Below are positions 42,670-50,330 of a stretch of DNA of 64,000 nt, one piece after another. Position numbers and translations under genes: made by a program. Within the stretch, counting starts at the first letter, position 1; the number at the start of each line of letters is the position of its first letter. The notes beneath the pieces are model-generated. The model was given only the letters and a program-made list of their open reading frames with translations. It was not told where the DNA came from and made no database searches. This DNA comes from Solirubrobacteraceae bacterium (GTDB lineage Bacteria > Actinomycetota > Thermoleophilia > Solirubrobacterales > Solirubrobacteraceae), in the NCBI GenBank assembly GCA_030447505.1, contig JAUJOT010000005.1, positions 176,393 through 240,392 of the forward strand. Reading direction: 5' to 3'.

Positions 42670-43608
42670 TCAGCCCGTCGTGGAGGCGCCGGAGCGCGCG
42701 GAACGAGTGCGTCTGCGCGCCAGCAGGAACCCGCCGATCGCCAGCGGGGCGACGGCCATCGCGAGCATGCAGGACTGCGCGAAGAGCAGCGGCACGTTCA
42801 GTTCGGTCGAGGCGGTCGCGCTGACGCGCAGCGCCACGGCGGCGACCGCGACGAGCGCGATCGACGACCAGGCCAGGAGCATTACCGGTAGCTCCCAGGC
42901 CGCGCGCTGGCCCATCAGGTGATCGACGCGCTCGGGGGCGATCCCGACGACCGCCGGGTCGGCCGCTTCGAAGGACAGCAGCGCCGAGGCCAGCGGCGCG
43001 GCGTTACCGGCCGCGCGGACGGCGGCGCGGTCGGCTGCAAGCTCGGCCAGCGACGCGTAGCGCTCGCCGAGCCGGCGCGCGGCGGGCAGAAAGAACAGTG
43101 CGTCGGCGAGCACGCGCGCCACGAAGATCCGCAACGGGTCGTGATGGCGCGCGTGATGGCGCTCGTGCGTGACGACGGCCTGCAGCTCGTCGCCGTCAAG
43201 CGCCGCCAGCGCCCCGCTCGAGACGTAGATCCGGGGTGAAATCAGCCCAGCGCAGAACGCGACGGGCTGCTGCTCGTCGGCGACCGTGACCGTCGCGCCG
43301 CCGACGGAGCGCCGCTCGACGATGTCGAGCGCCCGCACAAAGCGGCGTGAGGCGCGCAGCTGGCGCCAGGCCGACGTCAGCGCCAGCCCGATCACGGCGA
43401 AGGACAGCATTCCGAGAACCAGCGACAGGGCGCCGGCAAGCGAGACGTCGGGGATCACGACCGCCTGACACGCCGCCCACAGCGCCTCCGGCGACGGCGG
43501 GCGCAGCGACACGCCGCCAACGGCCGCCGCGAGCGCCAACCCGACGCTCGCAACGCCGGCAACGCCGAGCGAGACCTGCAGCAGAAAGACCGCGCGCACC
43601 TTACCCAC
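42670..43608 (-). CDS. M56-family (BlaR1-like) membrane metallopeptidase without sensor domain
   Basis: 312 residues with about four membrane helices and the zinc motif VTHERHHARHHDP (HExxH, about residues 148–160), then ELAADRAAV with the third ligand. This is the peptidase part of BlaR1/MecR1; the C-terminal penicillin-binding sensor is absent, so beta-lactams are not the expected signal. In BlaR1 systems this peptidase inactivates the BlaI repressor; the BlaI-type gene directly upstream overlaps it by 8 bases, which fits that pairing. Confidence 0.85.
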   Translation of the reverse strand: MGKVRAVFLLQVSLGVAGVASVGLALAAAVGGVSLRPPSPEALWAACQAVVIPDVSLAGALSLVLGMLSFAVIGLALTSAWRQLRASRRFVRALDIVERRSVGGATVTVADEQQPVAFCAGLISPRIYVSSGALAALDGDELQAVVTHERHHARHHDPLRIFVARVLADALFFLPAARRLGERYASLAELAADRAAVRAAGNAAPLASALLSFEAADPAVVGIAPERVDHLMGQRAAWELPVMLLAWSSIALVAVAAVALRVSATASTELNVPLLFAQSCMLAMAVAPLAIGGFLLARRRTRSARSGASTTG

Positions 43609-43996
43609 GGTGAGCGAGCTCGTTGAGCTGCTGGCGGCGCTGGGGATCCAGCGACGCCATCCGGCGGGCGAAGTGCACGAGCGCCGCGTCGCCGTACTGC
43701 TCGACCACGGCGCCGACCTCCGCTGCGGCGCGCGCCTGCAGATAGTCCTCGCGCGTCATGCAGGCCTCGTAGACGTCGCTCTTGCCCTGCCGGCAGCGAC
43801 ACAGCAGGCCCTTCTCGTCGAGGCGCTGCATGATCGTCATGATCGTCGTGTACGCGCGCTGCTTGTCGTTGCGCGCGTTGAGCGCCTCGAAAATCCCGCG
43901 CACGGTCACGCAGCCCTGGGCCCACACCTCCTCCATGACCTCGGACTCGAGCTCATGCAGCGCCGGCGGGATGAAGATCGGATCTGAACCGGCCAT
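43601..43996 (-). CDS. BlaI/MecI/CopY-family repressor 1
   Basis: 131 residues: N-terminal winged helix (LHELESEVMEEVWAQGCVTVRGI…DKQRAYTTIMTIMQRLDEKGLL, about 12–70) and a C-terminal dimerisation helix region (about 80–131). The two Cys in the wing (CRCRQGKS) are unusual. TACGAT lies 8 bases before the ATG and is embedded in the palindrome 44006–44033, so it probably represses itself. Strongly similar to repressor 2 at 45894–46289. Confidence 0.9.
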   Translation of the reverse strand: MAGSDPIFIPPALHELESEVMEEVWAQGCVTVRGIFEALNARNDKQRAYTTIMTIMQRLDEKGLLCRCRQGKSDVYEACMTREDYLQARAAAEVGAVVEQYGDAALVHFARRMASLDPQRRQQLNELAHRG

Positions 43997-44005
43997 AGAG
44001 GGCCA

Positions 44006-44033
44006 TCGTAGCGGTCTGCCAGACCGTCTACGA
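44006..44033 (-). promoter_or_regulatory. Autoregulatory operator of repressor 1
   Basis: TCGTAG-CGGTCTG-C-CAGACCG-T-CTACGA: a long inverted repeat with one unpaired base, overlapping the -10 TACGAT of the repressor/M56 operon and ending 10 bases from its start codon. The outer TCGTAG/CTACGA arms match the GTAG/CTAC theme of the other sites. Confidence 0.6.
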
Positions 44034-44109
44034 CGAGGATTAGTAGGTCGGTCAGGTGGCCTGGTTGCCGGCCGCCGGCCGGCGCTTCGCGTCGCGCGCT
44101 GCGCTAGCT

Positions 44110-44124
44110 ACTACTGTGCGTAGT
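44110..44124 (+). promoter_or_regulatory. Operator half of the 44182 operon (distal)
   Basis: ACTACTGTGCGTAGT: ACTAC-N5-GTAGT, the same spacing as the copA-operon palindrome. Located about 60 bases upstream of the gene start. Confidence 0.6.
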
Positions 44125-44151
44125 CGAAGTAGCTACGCTCTCGGTCATGCA

Positions 44152-44166
44152 ACTACGTAGCGTAGT
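44152..44166 (+). promoter_or_regulatory. Operator of the 44182 operon (proximal)
   Basis: ACTACGTAGCGTAGT: ACTAC-N5-GTAGT again, centred 42 bases from the distal site, i.e. on the same DNA face (about four turns). It includes TAGCGT as a possible -10. Confidence 0.6.
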
Positions 44167-44181
44167 AGGCCGGGGCGGGCG

Positions 44182-44841
44182 ATGAGTGGCCGCGTCGCCG
44201 AGAAGGAGCGTCGCCGCCAGCAGCGCGTCGAGCGCGAGCGGGCCGCGCAGCGCGCTGAGCGTCGCACGCGTGCGCGCCGCTCGATCGTGGCGGGTGGCGT
44301 GGCGTTGCTGGCGATCAGCGCCGTGACGGCGCTGCTTGCGTTTGGCGGCGAGGACAGCAGCGCGTCGCGGGCCGCCACGATGAAGGGGCCGTTCGGACAA
44401 CACTACGAGGGGCTTGACGCGCGCCGCGAGGCCGCGCAGATCCCGACGATGATGCAGGCGATGGGCTCGCAGACCCATGCGCATCCGCATCTGTGGGTGT
44501 ACGTCGACGGCGAGCAGGTGTCCGTGCCCGCGAACATCGGGATCGACCCCGACCAGGACGCGATGCAGATGGCCGGGCTGCACACCCATGACGCCACCGG
44601 CAAGCTGCACGTCGAGGGCCTCGAGCGCGCAACGCTCGGCCAGTTCTTCTCGATCTGGGGAGTGGCGTTCTCGAAGGACCGCCTCGGGCCGCACCGCGCG
44701 ATGGCGAACAAGACCGTCCGCATGTGGGTTGACGGCAACCCGTCGGACGCCTTCGGCAGGCTGCAGCTGCGCGACGGGCAGCGGATCGTCGTCAGCTACG
44801 GCCCGAAGGACGCGCCCGCACCGGGCGGCATCGAGCGCTGA
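44182..44841 (+). CDS. Membrane-anchored His-rich protein of the copper/redox island
   Basis: 219 residues: a very basic cytoplasmic start (about 1–34), one membrane helix (about 36–56) and an extracytoplasmic domain with the blocks THAHPHLWVYVDG, IPA-type PANIGIDPDQ, LHTHDATGKLHVEG and TLGQFFSIWGVAFS. The pattern H-x-HPHL-x-DG…IGI…LHTHDxTGxxHVE…LGQFFxxWG recurs in hypothetical proteins of archaea and bacteria, often near thioredoxin-like genes; the many His suggest metal binding. Function unknown. Two ACTAC-N5-GTAGT sites lie upstream; the stop overlaps the lgt-like start (TGATG). Confidence 0.7.
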   Translation: MSGRVAEKERRRQQRVERERAAQRAERRTRARRSIVAGGVALLAISAVTALLAFGGEDSSASRAATMKGPFGQHYEGLDARREAAQIPTMMQAMGSQTHAHPHLWVYVDGEQVSVPANIGIDPDQDAMQMAGLHTHDATGKLHVEGLERATLGQFFSIWGVAFSKDRLGPHRAMANKTVRMWVDGNPSDAFGRLQLRDGQRIVVSYGPKDAPAPGGIER

Positions 44842-45350
44842 TGCGCCCCGTCTTGTTCGGGCTCGGGCCGCTGCAGGTCAAGGCCTACGGGACCTTCATC
44901 GCGCTGGCATTCGTCGCCGCCTGGCTGGTGCTGCGCCACGAGCTCGATCGCCGCGGCGCGCGCGCCGACGTCGCCGGTCGCCGGCGACGGCACCTACGGC
45001 CAGCCCAGCGACCTGCGGTGGGCGATGGCCTACCCCGATGGTGAGGTGCCGACGACCGAGCGCGTGCACCCGACGCCGATCTACGAAACCCTCGCGGGAC
45101 TGGTGTTCTTCGCGATCCTCTGGCGCCTGCGCGACCGCCTCGCACCACACCGGCTGTTCGGGCTGTACCTGCTGCTCAGCGGAGCGGCGCGCTTTCTCGT
45201 CGAGCTGATCCGCCTCAACGACGAGATCGTCGTCGGGCTCACCCAGCCGCAACTGTTCGCGGCCGCCTTCGCGCTCGTCGGCGCAGCGCTGCTCGCCTGG
45301 CGTCGGCCAGGCAGCAGCCCCCGCCCCGCAGCCAGCCGTCGCCTGACATG
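44841..45350 (+). pseudogene. lgt: Prolipoprotein diacylglyceryl transferase with internal deletion
   Basis: The first about 45 codons (LQVKAYGTFIALAFVAAWLVLRHE) are the normal Lgt start. At about 44975 the frame changes and the sequence jumps to GDGTYGQPSDLRWAMAYPDG…VHPTPIYETLAGL, the Lgt C-terminal third. About 100 residues, including the GRIGNF and HGG catalytic region, are missing and the two parts are in different frames. No normal stop follows the C-terminal part. Catalysis is not possible; the N-terminal 67-codon frame might still be translated. Confidence 0.8.
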
Positions 45351-45404
45351 CCAACAGCACGTCGAGACGGCTGGGCGCGAAGGGCGGCAACGTCGCCCAG
45401 CGCG

Positions 45405-45425
45405 TCTACTATGCTGCATCGTAGA
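45405..45425 (+). promoter_or_regulatory. Operator/promoter of the second BlaI-type operon
   Basis: TCTAC-T-ATGC-T-GCAT-C-GTAGA is a near-perfect 21-bp palindrome. TACTAT inside it is a likely -10 for the downstream operon, which has a leader with AAAGGAG before the ATG at 45455. Confidence 0.6.
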
Positions 45426-45454
45426 AGCAGGTCTTCGTACAAAGGAGAGCACCG

Positions 45455-45670
45455 ATGGAAGGCATTGTCCTCGCACTCGCGTTTCTGGCCTGCCCCGTAG
45501 TGATGGGCGGGATGATGTGGTTCATGGCCAAAGGCATGCGCCAGCAGCCGCCCGCGGAGCAGCCTGACCACCCGGTGAGCGTCGAGCAGCTGCGCGAGGA
45601 GCATCGCCGCCTCGGCGCCGAGCTTGAGCGCGTCGAAGGCCGCGACGAGCCGGTCGCTGGGCGCTCGTGA
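45455..45670 (+). CDS. Small membrane protein
   Basis: 71 residues: one membrane helix with internal Met pairs (FLACPVVMGGMMWFMAKGM, about 10–28) and a charged amphipathic tail (VEQLREEHRRLGAELERVEG). AAAGGAG ribosome site at 45440–45446. No family recognised; DUF2933-like small proteins of copper loci are comparable. Stop overlaps the next GTG. Confidence 0.6.
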   Translation: MEGIVLALAFLACPVVMGGMMWFMAKGMRQQPPAEQPDHPVSVEQLREEHRRLGAELERVEGRDEPVAGRS

Positions 45671-45894
45671 CGACCACGCTGCTGATCGTGATCGTCGCCG
45701 CCGCGCTGGTCTGCCCGCTGTACATGCTGTGGGAGATGCGCCGCGGCAGGCGCCCCGCCTGCTGCCCGCCGCGCAAGGCGTCGCAGATCGACACGTTGCG
45801 CGAGCGCCAACGCGCGCTGGCGACGCAGGTTGCCCGCGCGGGCTCCGCCGACGAGCCGGCGCAGCGACCGCGCGACGTGAGCGTGCAGCGCTGA
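45667..45894 (+). CDS. Small membrane protein with CC motif
   Basis: 75 residues; GTG start overlaps the previous stop (GTGA). One membrane helix (LLIVIVAAALVCPLYMLW), then RRPACCPPRK and a coiled segment IDTLRERQRALATQVARAG. The layout (helix + short coiled tail) repeats that of the preceding gene. Paired Cys at the membrane surface could bind metal. The stop overlaps the start of repressor 2 (TGATG). Confidence 0.55.
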   Translation: MTTTLLIVIVAAALVCPLYMLWEMRRGRRPACCPPRKASQIDTLRERQRALATQVARAGSADEPAQRPRDVSVQR

Positions 45895-46289
45895 TGTCGC
45901 CCGCTTCGAGCAATGTCCCACCGGCGCTGCACGAGCTGGAATCCGAGCTGATGGAGCTCATCTGGGAGCACGGCGAATGCAACGTCCGCTCGGTCCTCGA
46001 GGCGCTCAACAAGCGCTCGGACAAGCAGCGCAAGTACACGACGGTCATGACGACGATGGCGCGACTGGACAGGAAGGGGCTGCTGATCCGGCGCCGCGAC
46101 GGCAGAACCGACATCTACAAGCCGGCGATGACCCGCGACGAGTACCTCGAGGCGCGCGCCGCCGCCGAGGTCGGCGCGCTCGTCGACAACTACGGCGACG
46201 CCGCGCTCGTGCACTTCACCCGCCAGATGGACCAGCTCGATCCCGAACGCCGCGAACAGCTACGACGCCTCGCGCACCGTGACTACTAA
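45894..46289 (+). CDS. BlaI/MecI/CopY-family repressor 2
   Basis: 131 residues with the family winged helix (LHELESELMELIWEHGECNVRSV…DKQRKYTTVMTTMARLDRKGLL, about 10–68) and dimerisation tail DYxDALV-type ending. About two thirds of residues match repressor 1, indicating a duplication; here no M56 partner follows. ATG at 45894 overlaps the previous stop. It ends inside the next gene's start (GTG at 46279). Confidence 0.9.
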   Translation: MSPASSNVPPALHELESELMELIWEHGECNVRSVLEALNKRSDKQRKYTTVMTTMARLDRKGLLIRRRDGRTDIYKPAMTRDEYLEARAAAEVGALVDNYGDAALVHFTRQMDQLDPERREQLRRLAHRDY

Positions 46290-47175
46290 CGCGCGCACCG
46301 TCCGGCGCCTGCTGGGCATCCTCGCGCTGCTGGCCACCACAAGCCTTCTCGCGGCCTGCGGCGACGACGAGTCGACATCCGCGGGCGCCGGCGGCGAAGA
46401 CGCTGCGGCGCACGCGCAGGGCCCGGCGCTGGAGCACATTCACGGCCTTGGCATCAACCCGGCCGACGGCCGCCTGTTCATCGCGACCCACAACGGCCTG
46501 TTCGCCGCCGCGCGCGATCAGACGCGACCCGAGCAGGTCGGCGAGACAGAGCAGGACATCATGGGCTTCGCCGTCGTCGGGCCCGACCACTTCATCGGAT
46601 CCGGCCACCCGGGACCCGATCAGGACCTTCCGGGCAATCTCGGGCTGATCGAGTCGCGCGACGCCGGCAAGACATGGAAGAACGTCTCCTTGCTCGGCGA
46701 GGCGGACTTCCACGTCCTGGAGCACGCCGGCAACAGGATCTATGGCTTTGACGGCACGCAGGGTCGGCTGATGGTCTCCCGCGACGGCGGACGCAAGTGG
46801 GACGAACGCACGCCACCCGCCGGCGTCTTCGGACTCGCGATCGAGCCGGCCAACGCCTCCCGCCTGATCGCCTCGACGGAGAACGGCATCTTCATCTCAC
46901 CCGACGAGGGGCGCCGCTGGCGCCCGCTACGTGAGGATGTCGCCGGGCTGCTGGCCTGGCCAACGGCCGACCGGCTGTACCTCGTCGACGCCCGAGGCCA
47001 GGTGCTGCTCAGCTCCGACGCCGGCGCCAACTGGCAGACCCAGGGCAACATCGGGGGACAGCCGGCCGCGTTCATCGCCCAGAAGGACGGGCTCTACGCG
47101 GCGCTGGGCGACGGCACGGTGAAGCGATCGACCGACGGCGGCGCCAGCTGGACCGTGCGCACGACAACGTCCTGA
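46279..47175 (+). CDS. Lipoprotein beta-propeller (BNR/F510_1955-like)
   Basis: 298 residues. Signal peptide with lipobox LLAAC (Cys about residue 28), then a propeller of short repeats with Asp-box-like SRDGGRKW, SPDEGRRW, SSDAGANW and STDGGASW motifs at regular spacing. The EHIHGLGINPADGRLFIATHNGLF start is typical of the F510_1955 family. Likely exported and lipid-anchored; function unknown, possibly metal- or ligand-binding. Starts within the repressor 2 stop region. Confidence 0.8.
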   Translation: MTTNARTVRRLLGILALLATTSLLAACGDDESTSAGAGGEDAAAHAQGPALEHIHGLGINPADGRLFIATHNGLFAAARDQTRPEQVGETEQDIMGFAVVGPDHFIGSGHPGPDQDLPGNLGLIESRDAGKTWKNVSLLGEADFHVLEHAGNRIYGFDGTQGRLMVSRDGGRKWDERTPPAGVFGLAIEPANASRLIASTENGIFISPDEGRRWRPLREDVAGLLAWPTADRLYLVDARGQVLLSSDAGANWQTQGNIGGQPAAFIAQKDGLYAALGDGTVKRSTDGGASWTVRTTTS

Positions 47176-47299
47176 CGATCAGATGAGCGCGGCGGCACCA
47201 GATGACGGCAGCAAGCGGATGTCCTGCGCTCGCTACGGGCGCGTCAGGAGCCTGACGAGCGGCGGCGGGCGCTGCGACCGCGTCGCTGGGCCGCGGTAC

Positions 47300-47437
47300 G
47301 CAAGCTCGATCGGCGGTCAGCCGAGGCGTGATCGCCGACGAGAAGCGAGTTCCTTTGCGGCGCTGGCAGACGGCAGCGTGAGGCGATCGAGCGGCGGCGG
47401 CGCCAACTCAGCGATGCGGACCACGGCGGCGTCCTAG
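47300..47437 (+). pseudogene. Decayed tandem copy of the 3' end of the propeller gene
   Basis: The frame ends SSIGGQP…FAALADGSVRRSSGGGANSAMRTTAAS, a clear but degraded copy of the preceding gene's last 45 residues (NIGGQP…YAALGDGTVKRSTDGG-ASWTVRTTTS). It lacks the rest of the gene. Looks like a tandem duplication or unequal recombination followed by mutation. Confidence 0.65.
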
Positions 47438-47445
47438 GAGGACCG

Positions 47446-48102
47446 ATGAGCGAGACGGTCAAGCATCCGATCTTCGCGCGCGTCTATCACCGGATGAGCG
47501 CGAGGGCCGAGGAGGCCGGTGAGGCCGAGCACCGCCGTGAGCTGCTCGCCGGCCTGCACGGACGCGTGCTGGAGCTCGGCGCCGGCAACGGCCTGAACTT
47601 CGAGCACTATCCCTCGACGGTCGACGAGGTCGTCGCCGTCGAGCCCGAGGCATACCTGCGCAAGCGCGCGCTCGAGGCCGCACGCAAGGCCACGGTCCGC
47701 GTCGACGTCGTCGACGGCCTCGCCGGCCAGCTGGCGTTCAAGCATCAAGGATTCGACGCTGCCGTCGTGTCGTCGGTGCTGTGCACGGTGCCCGACGTCG
47801 ACGCGGCGCTCACCGACCTGCGTCGCGTCATCCGTCCCGGCGGCGAGCTGCGCTTCTATGAGCACGTCCTCGCCCACCAACCGCGGCTCGCCGCGCTGCA
47901 GCGCGCGCTGACCCGCAGCGGCATCTGGCCGCTCATCGGGGGTGGCTGTCACGCCGACCGCGACACCGCCGCCGCGATCCGGCGCGCCGGCTTTGACATC
48001 GAGAACTGCCGCCGATTTGACTTCCGCCAGACGCTGCTCGTCGCGCCGGCCGCGCCGCGCATCCTGGGCGCCGCACGACGACCGCAGGAGGACTCGCGAT
48101 GA
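47446..48102 (+). CDS. Class I SAM-dependent methyltransferase, paralogue 2
   Basis: 218 residues, very similar to the methyltransferase at 12912–13601 over nearly the whole length but with a different first 25 residues (VKHPIFARVYHRMS). Motif I VLELGAGNGLN (about 42–52), VAVEPEAYLR, and RVIRPGGELRFYEHVL. AGGAGGA lies 6–12 bases upstream. The start HPIFARVYHRMS is typical of a group of methyltransferases seen beside metal-resistance genes. It overlaps the SHOCT gene (ATGA). Substrate unknown. Confidence 0.85.
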   Translation: MSETVKHPIFARVYHRMSARAEEAGEAEHRRELLAGLHGRVLELGAGNGLNFEHYPSTVDEVVAVEPEAYLRKRALEAARKATVRVDVVDGLAGQLAFKHQGFDAAVVSSVLCTVPDVDAALTDLRRVIRPGGELRFYEHVLAHQPRLAALQRALTRSGIWPLIGGGCHADRDTAAAIRRAGFDIENCRRFDFRQTLLVAPAAPRILGAARRPQEDSR

Positions 48103-48356
48103 TGGACATGGAGATGATGGGCGGGATGGGCATGATGATGCTCATCGGGCTGCTGGTGCTGGCGATCGTCATCGGCGTCGCCGTCTACCTCGGCATCCGC
48201 GCAACCCAAACCCGAGAGCCCCGCGAACCCCGGCAGCCGACGGCACGCGAGCGGCTTCAGCACCGGCTCGCCGACGGCGAGATCAGCCCCGACGAGTACT
48301 ACGAACGCGAAGCCGTCCTGCGCGACGACGAACGAACCGGCCACAAACGGCGCTGA
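48099..48356 (+). CDS. Small membrane protein with SHOCT domain
   Basis: 85 residues: a Met-rich start (MMDMEMMGGMGMMM), one membrane helix (about 13–35) and a C-terminal SHOCT motif, ERLQHRLADGEISPDEYYEREAVL shortened to LADGEISPDEYYER (about 58–71). SHOCT tails mediate oligomerisation. Met-rich membrane starts are common in copper-island proteins. Last gene of the island; overlaps the methyltransferase stop. Confidence 0.75.
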   Translation: MMDMEMMGGMGMMMLIGLLVLAIVIGVAVYLGIRATQTREPREPRQPTARERLQHRLADGEISPDEYYEREAVLRDDERTGHKRR

Positions 48357-48522
48357 CGCTTCGCCAGCGCAGCAGCACCGCTCGTTCGGCACGGGGTTGA
48401 CGGCGGCCAGCCAGACACGAGCGGGTCGACTCAAGCGACGCGACACGCGCCGTTGCAGCGTGACCCAGAAGCCCAATGACGAGAACGTGCGGACGCGTGT
48501 GCTGGCGCCGCCACCGCAACGA

Positions 48523-48550
48523 CTGAGCGCCCGCAGTTGCGGGCGCTCAG
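48523..48550. terminator. Bidirectional terminator between the island and the sigma factor gene
   Basis: CTGAGCGCCCGCA-GT-TGCGGGCGCTCAG: a perfect 13-bp stem with a 2-base loop (realistically 12 bp and 4 bases), placed between the convergent SHOCT gene (ends 48356) and sigma gene (ends 48575). No strong T-tract on either side. Confidence 0.6.
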
Positions 48551-48574
48551 GATGCTGCGCAGGTGTCGACGCTG

Positions 48575-49519
48575 CTACGCGGCTTCGCGCAGGCCGGCCA
48601 GCGACGGCTCGTCGCCGAGGCTGCGCATCGCGGCCTCCTCGATCTGACGCGCGCGGTCGCGACTGAGCCCGAGCTCGCGGCTCGTGGCCTCGATCGACCG
48701 CTCGCGCCCATCACGCAGCCCGAAGCGCAGCTCGACGACGCGGCGCTCCTCGCCGGTGAGGCGCCCGAGGGCGTCTGCGACCGTGCGCTCGAGCTCGCTG
48801 GACTCCGCCTCGGCACTCGGATCCGGCCGCTCGCTGGCGATGAAGTCGCCCAGGTTGCTGTCGCCGTCGTCGCCGATCGGCACGTCGAGGCTGGTCACGT
48901 GACGACGGGCCTCGCGCAGCGCGAGGATCTCGGGGACGGTCATGTCGGCCGCCGCGGCGATCTCCTCGTCGGACGGGTCGTGCGAGAGCTTCGCCGTCAG
49001 ATCGCGCTCGACGCGCGCAAGCCTGCGCTCGCGCTGCTCGATGTGCGTCGGCAGGCGGATCGTCCGCGACGTGTTCGCCAGACCGCGCTGGATGCTCTGC
49101 CGGATCCACAGTGTCGCGTAGGTCGAGAACTTGAAGCCCTTGCGCCAGTCGAACTTCTCGGCGGCGCGGATCAGCCCGAGCGTGCCCTCCTGGACGAGGT
49201 CGCCGAGCGGCAGACCCAGACCCTGGTAGCGGCGAGCCTGTGAGACGACGAGGCGCAGGTTCGCGTTGATCATGCGGTCCTTTGCTGCGATGTCTCCACG
49301 CTCGATCCGCTTGGCAAGCTCGATCTCCTCGGGGGCCGTCAGCAGCGCGTAGCGCGACGCCTGATTGAGGAAGGTCTGCAGCGAATCGGCTGTCATCTCG
49401 GCCTGGACGCGCGCGCCGTGCTTCCCGTCCTCGGCCGGGCTCCGGCGCCGGGGGCGCTTGGGGGGTGCGCTGTGCTCGCCGCGGCGGCGCGCACTCGTCG
49501 TTGTGGTAGTCCTGGCCAT
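48575..49519 (-). CDS. RNA polymerase sigma factor, group 2 (RpoD-like)
   Basis: 314 residues. Regions 1.2 to 4.2 are all present: SLQTFLNQASRYALLTAPEE (1.2), NLRLVVSQARRYQG…DLVQEGTLGLIRAAEKFDW (2.1–2.3), FSTYATLWIRQSIQRGL (2.4), HIEQRERRLARV (3.0), and the 4.2 helix-turn-helix (SIEATSRELGLSRDRARQIEEAAMRSL). It lacks the long N-terminal region 1.1 of the primary factor, so a group 2 (HrdB-paralogue-like) stress or growth-phase factor is likely. The ATG at 49519 follows GAAAGGG. Confidence 0.9.
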   Translation of the reverse strand: MARTTTTTSARRRGEHSAPPKRPRRRSPAEDGKHGARVQAEMTADSLQTFLNQASRYALLTAPEEIELAKRIERGDIAAKDRMINANLRLVVSQARRYQGLGLPLGDLVQEGTLGLIRAAEKFDWRKGFKFSTYATLWIRQSIQRGLANTSRTIRLPTHIEQRERRLARVERDLTAKLSHDPSDEEIAAAADMTVPEILALREARRHVTSLDVPIGDDGDSNLGDFIASERPDPSAEAESSELERTVADALGRLTGEERRVVELRFGLRDGRERSIEATSRELGLSRDRARQIEEAAMRSLGDEPSLAGLREAA

Positions 49520-49684
49520 GCGTTCCCTTTCAGATCTGTCGTAGCGCCGTTGTCCGCGACCCACCTCGACCCGTCTGCCCCTTACCACCATCAGGCGCGG
49601 CACGACAGAAGAAGGGAGAGGAGGCGGTCAAGCCGAACCACGAGCGGCCCACACGAAAGGGCTGCCCGCTCGACGCAACAAAGA

Positions 49685-49693
49685 ATCGTACCA
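49685..49693 (-). promoter_or_regulatory. Candidate extended -10 promoter of the sigma factor gene
   Basis: On the minus strand TGG-TACGAT lies about 166 bases upstream of the sigma start in an otherwise gene-free region (49520–49817). No good -35 is seen. The rest of this stretch holds no recognisable gene. Confidence 0.3.
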
Positions 49694-49817
49694 GATGATT
49701 GCGCGAGCAACAGGTCAGGCGCGATACCGTCCGCCGGCGCGAACTGTGGCGGTCGCCGCGATCAGGGCGGCGTTGATCAACCGGTTCGATCTGCCGCGCC
49801 GTCCCGCGGCGTCTGCG

Positions 49818-50306
49818 TCAGCTGAGGACGAGCAGCTCGAACGCGATCCGTCCGCCGGCGATCGTCGCGAGGCCCATCGTGTGCACGGGCGCGCGACGCC
49901 GCTCGGTCGGAGAGCCGGGATTGAAGATCTGAAAGCCGTCGCGCTCCGCGTGCTCGGGCATGTGGGTGTGCCCGAAGACGACGGCGTCGCAGCTGGGAAA
50001 GTCGCCGCGCAGGCGCTCGAGGCGGCCCGTCGCGGGTCCGGGGATGTGCGTCATGCCGACGCGGACGCCGGCGAGCTCGATCTCGAGCCGGCGGGGTAGC
50101 AGCGCGCGCAGCGCGGCGCTGTCGACGTTGCCGTGGATCGCGTGGACGGGCGGGCCGAGCTCGCGCAGAAGCTCGAGCACCGGGACGTCGGAGAGGTCTC
50201 CGGCGTGCAGGATCGCGTCGGCCGCAGCGCAGCGCTCGCGACACGCTTGCGGGATCGCCCGCGCGCCGCGGGGCATGTGCGTATCGCTGACGATCGCGAG
50301 TTGCAT
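49818..50306 (-). CDS. YfcE/MJ0936-type metallophosphoesterase
   Basis: 162 residues with the calcineurin-like metal motifs SDTHMPRG (about 7–14), HAGDLSD (about 34–40), GNVD (about 59–62), MTHIPG and FGHTHMPE (about 110–117). Cytoplasmic phosphodiesterase; substrate unknown. It is divergent from the epimerase gene with only 24 bp between; TAGCGT lies 8 bases before the ATG. Confidence 0.9.
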   Translation of the reverse strand: MQLAIVSDTHMPRGARAIPQACRERCAAADAILHAGDLSDVPVLELLRELGPPVHAIHGNVDSAALRALLPRRLEIELAGVRVGMTHIPGPATGRLERLRGDFPSCDAVVFGHTHMPEHAERDGFQIFNPGSPTERRRAPVHTMGLATIAGGRIAFELLVLS

Positions 50307-50314
50307 CGGTCAGG

Positions 50315-50324
50315 ACGCTACCGT
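50315..50324. promoter_or_regulatory. Overlapping divergent -10 elements (ACGCTACCGT)
   Basis: The minus-strand -10 TAGCGT (complement of 50315–50320) and the plus-strand -10 TACCGT (50319–50324) share two bases. Each sits 6–8 bases from its start codon, so both messages would be leaderless and compete for the same 24-bp region. Confidence 0.5.
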
Positions 50325-50330
50325 CGCGGC

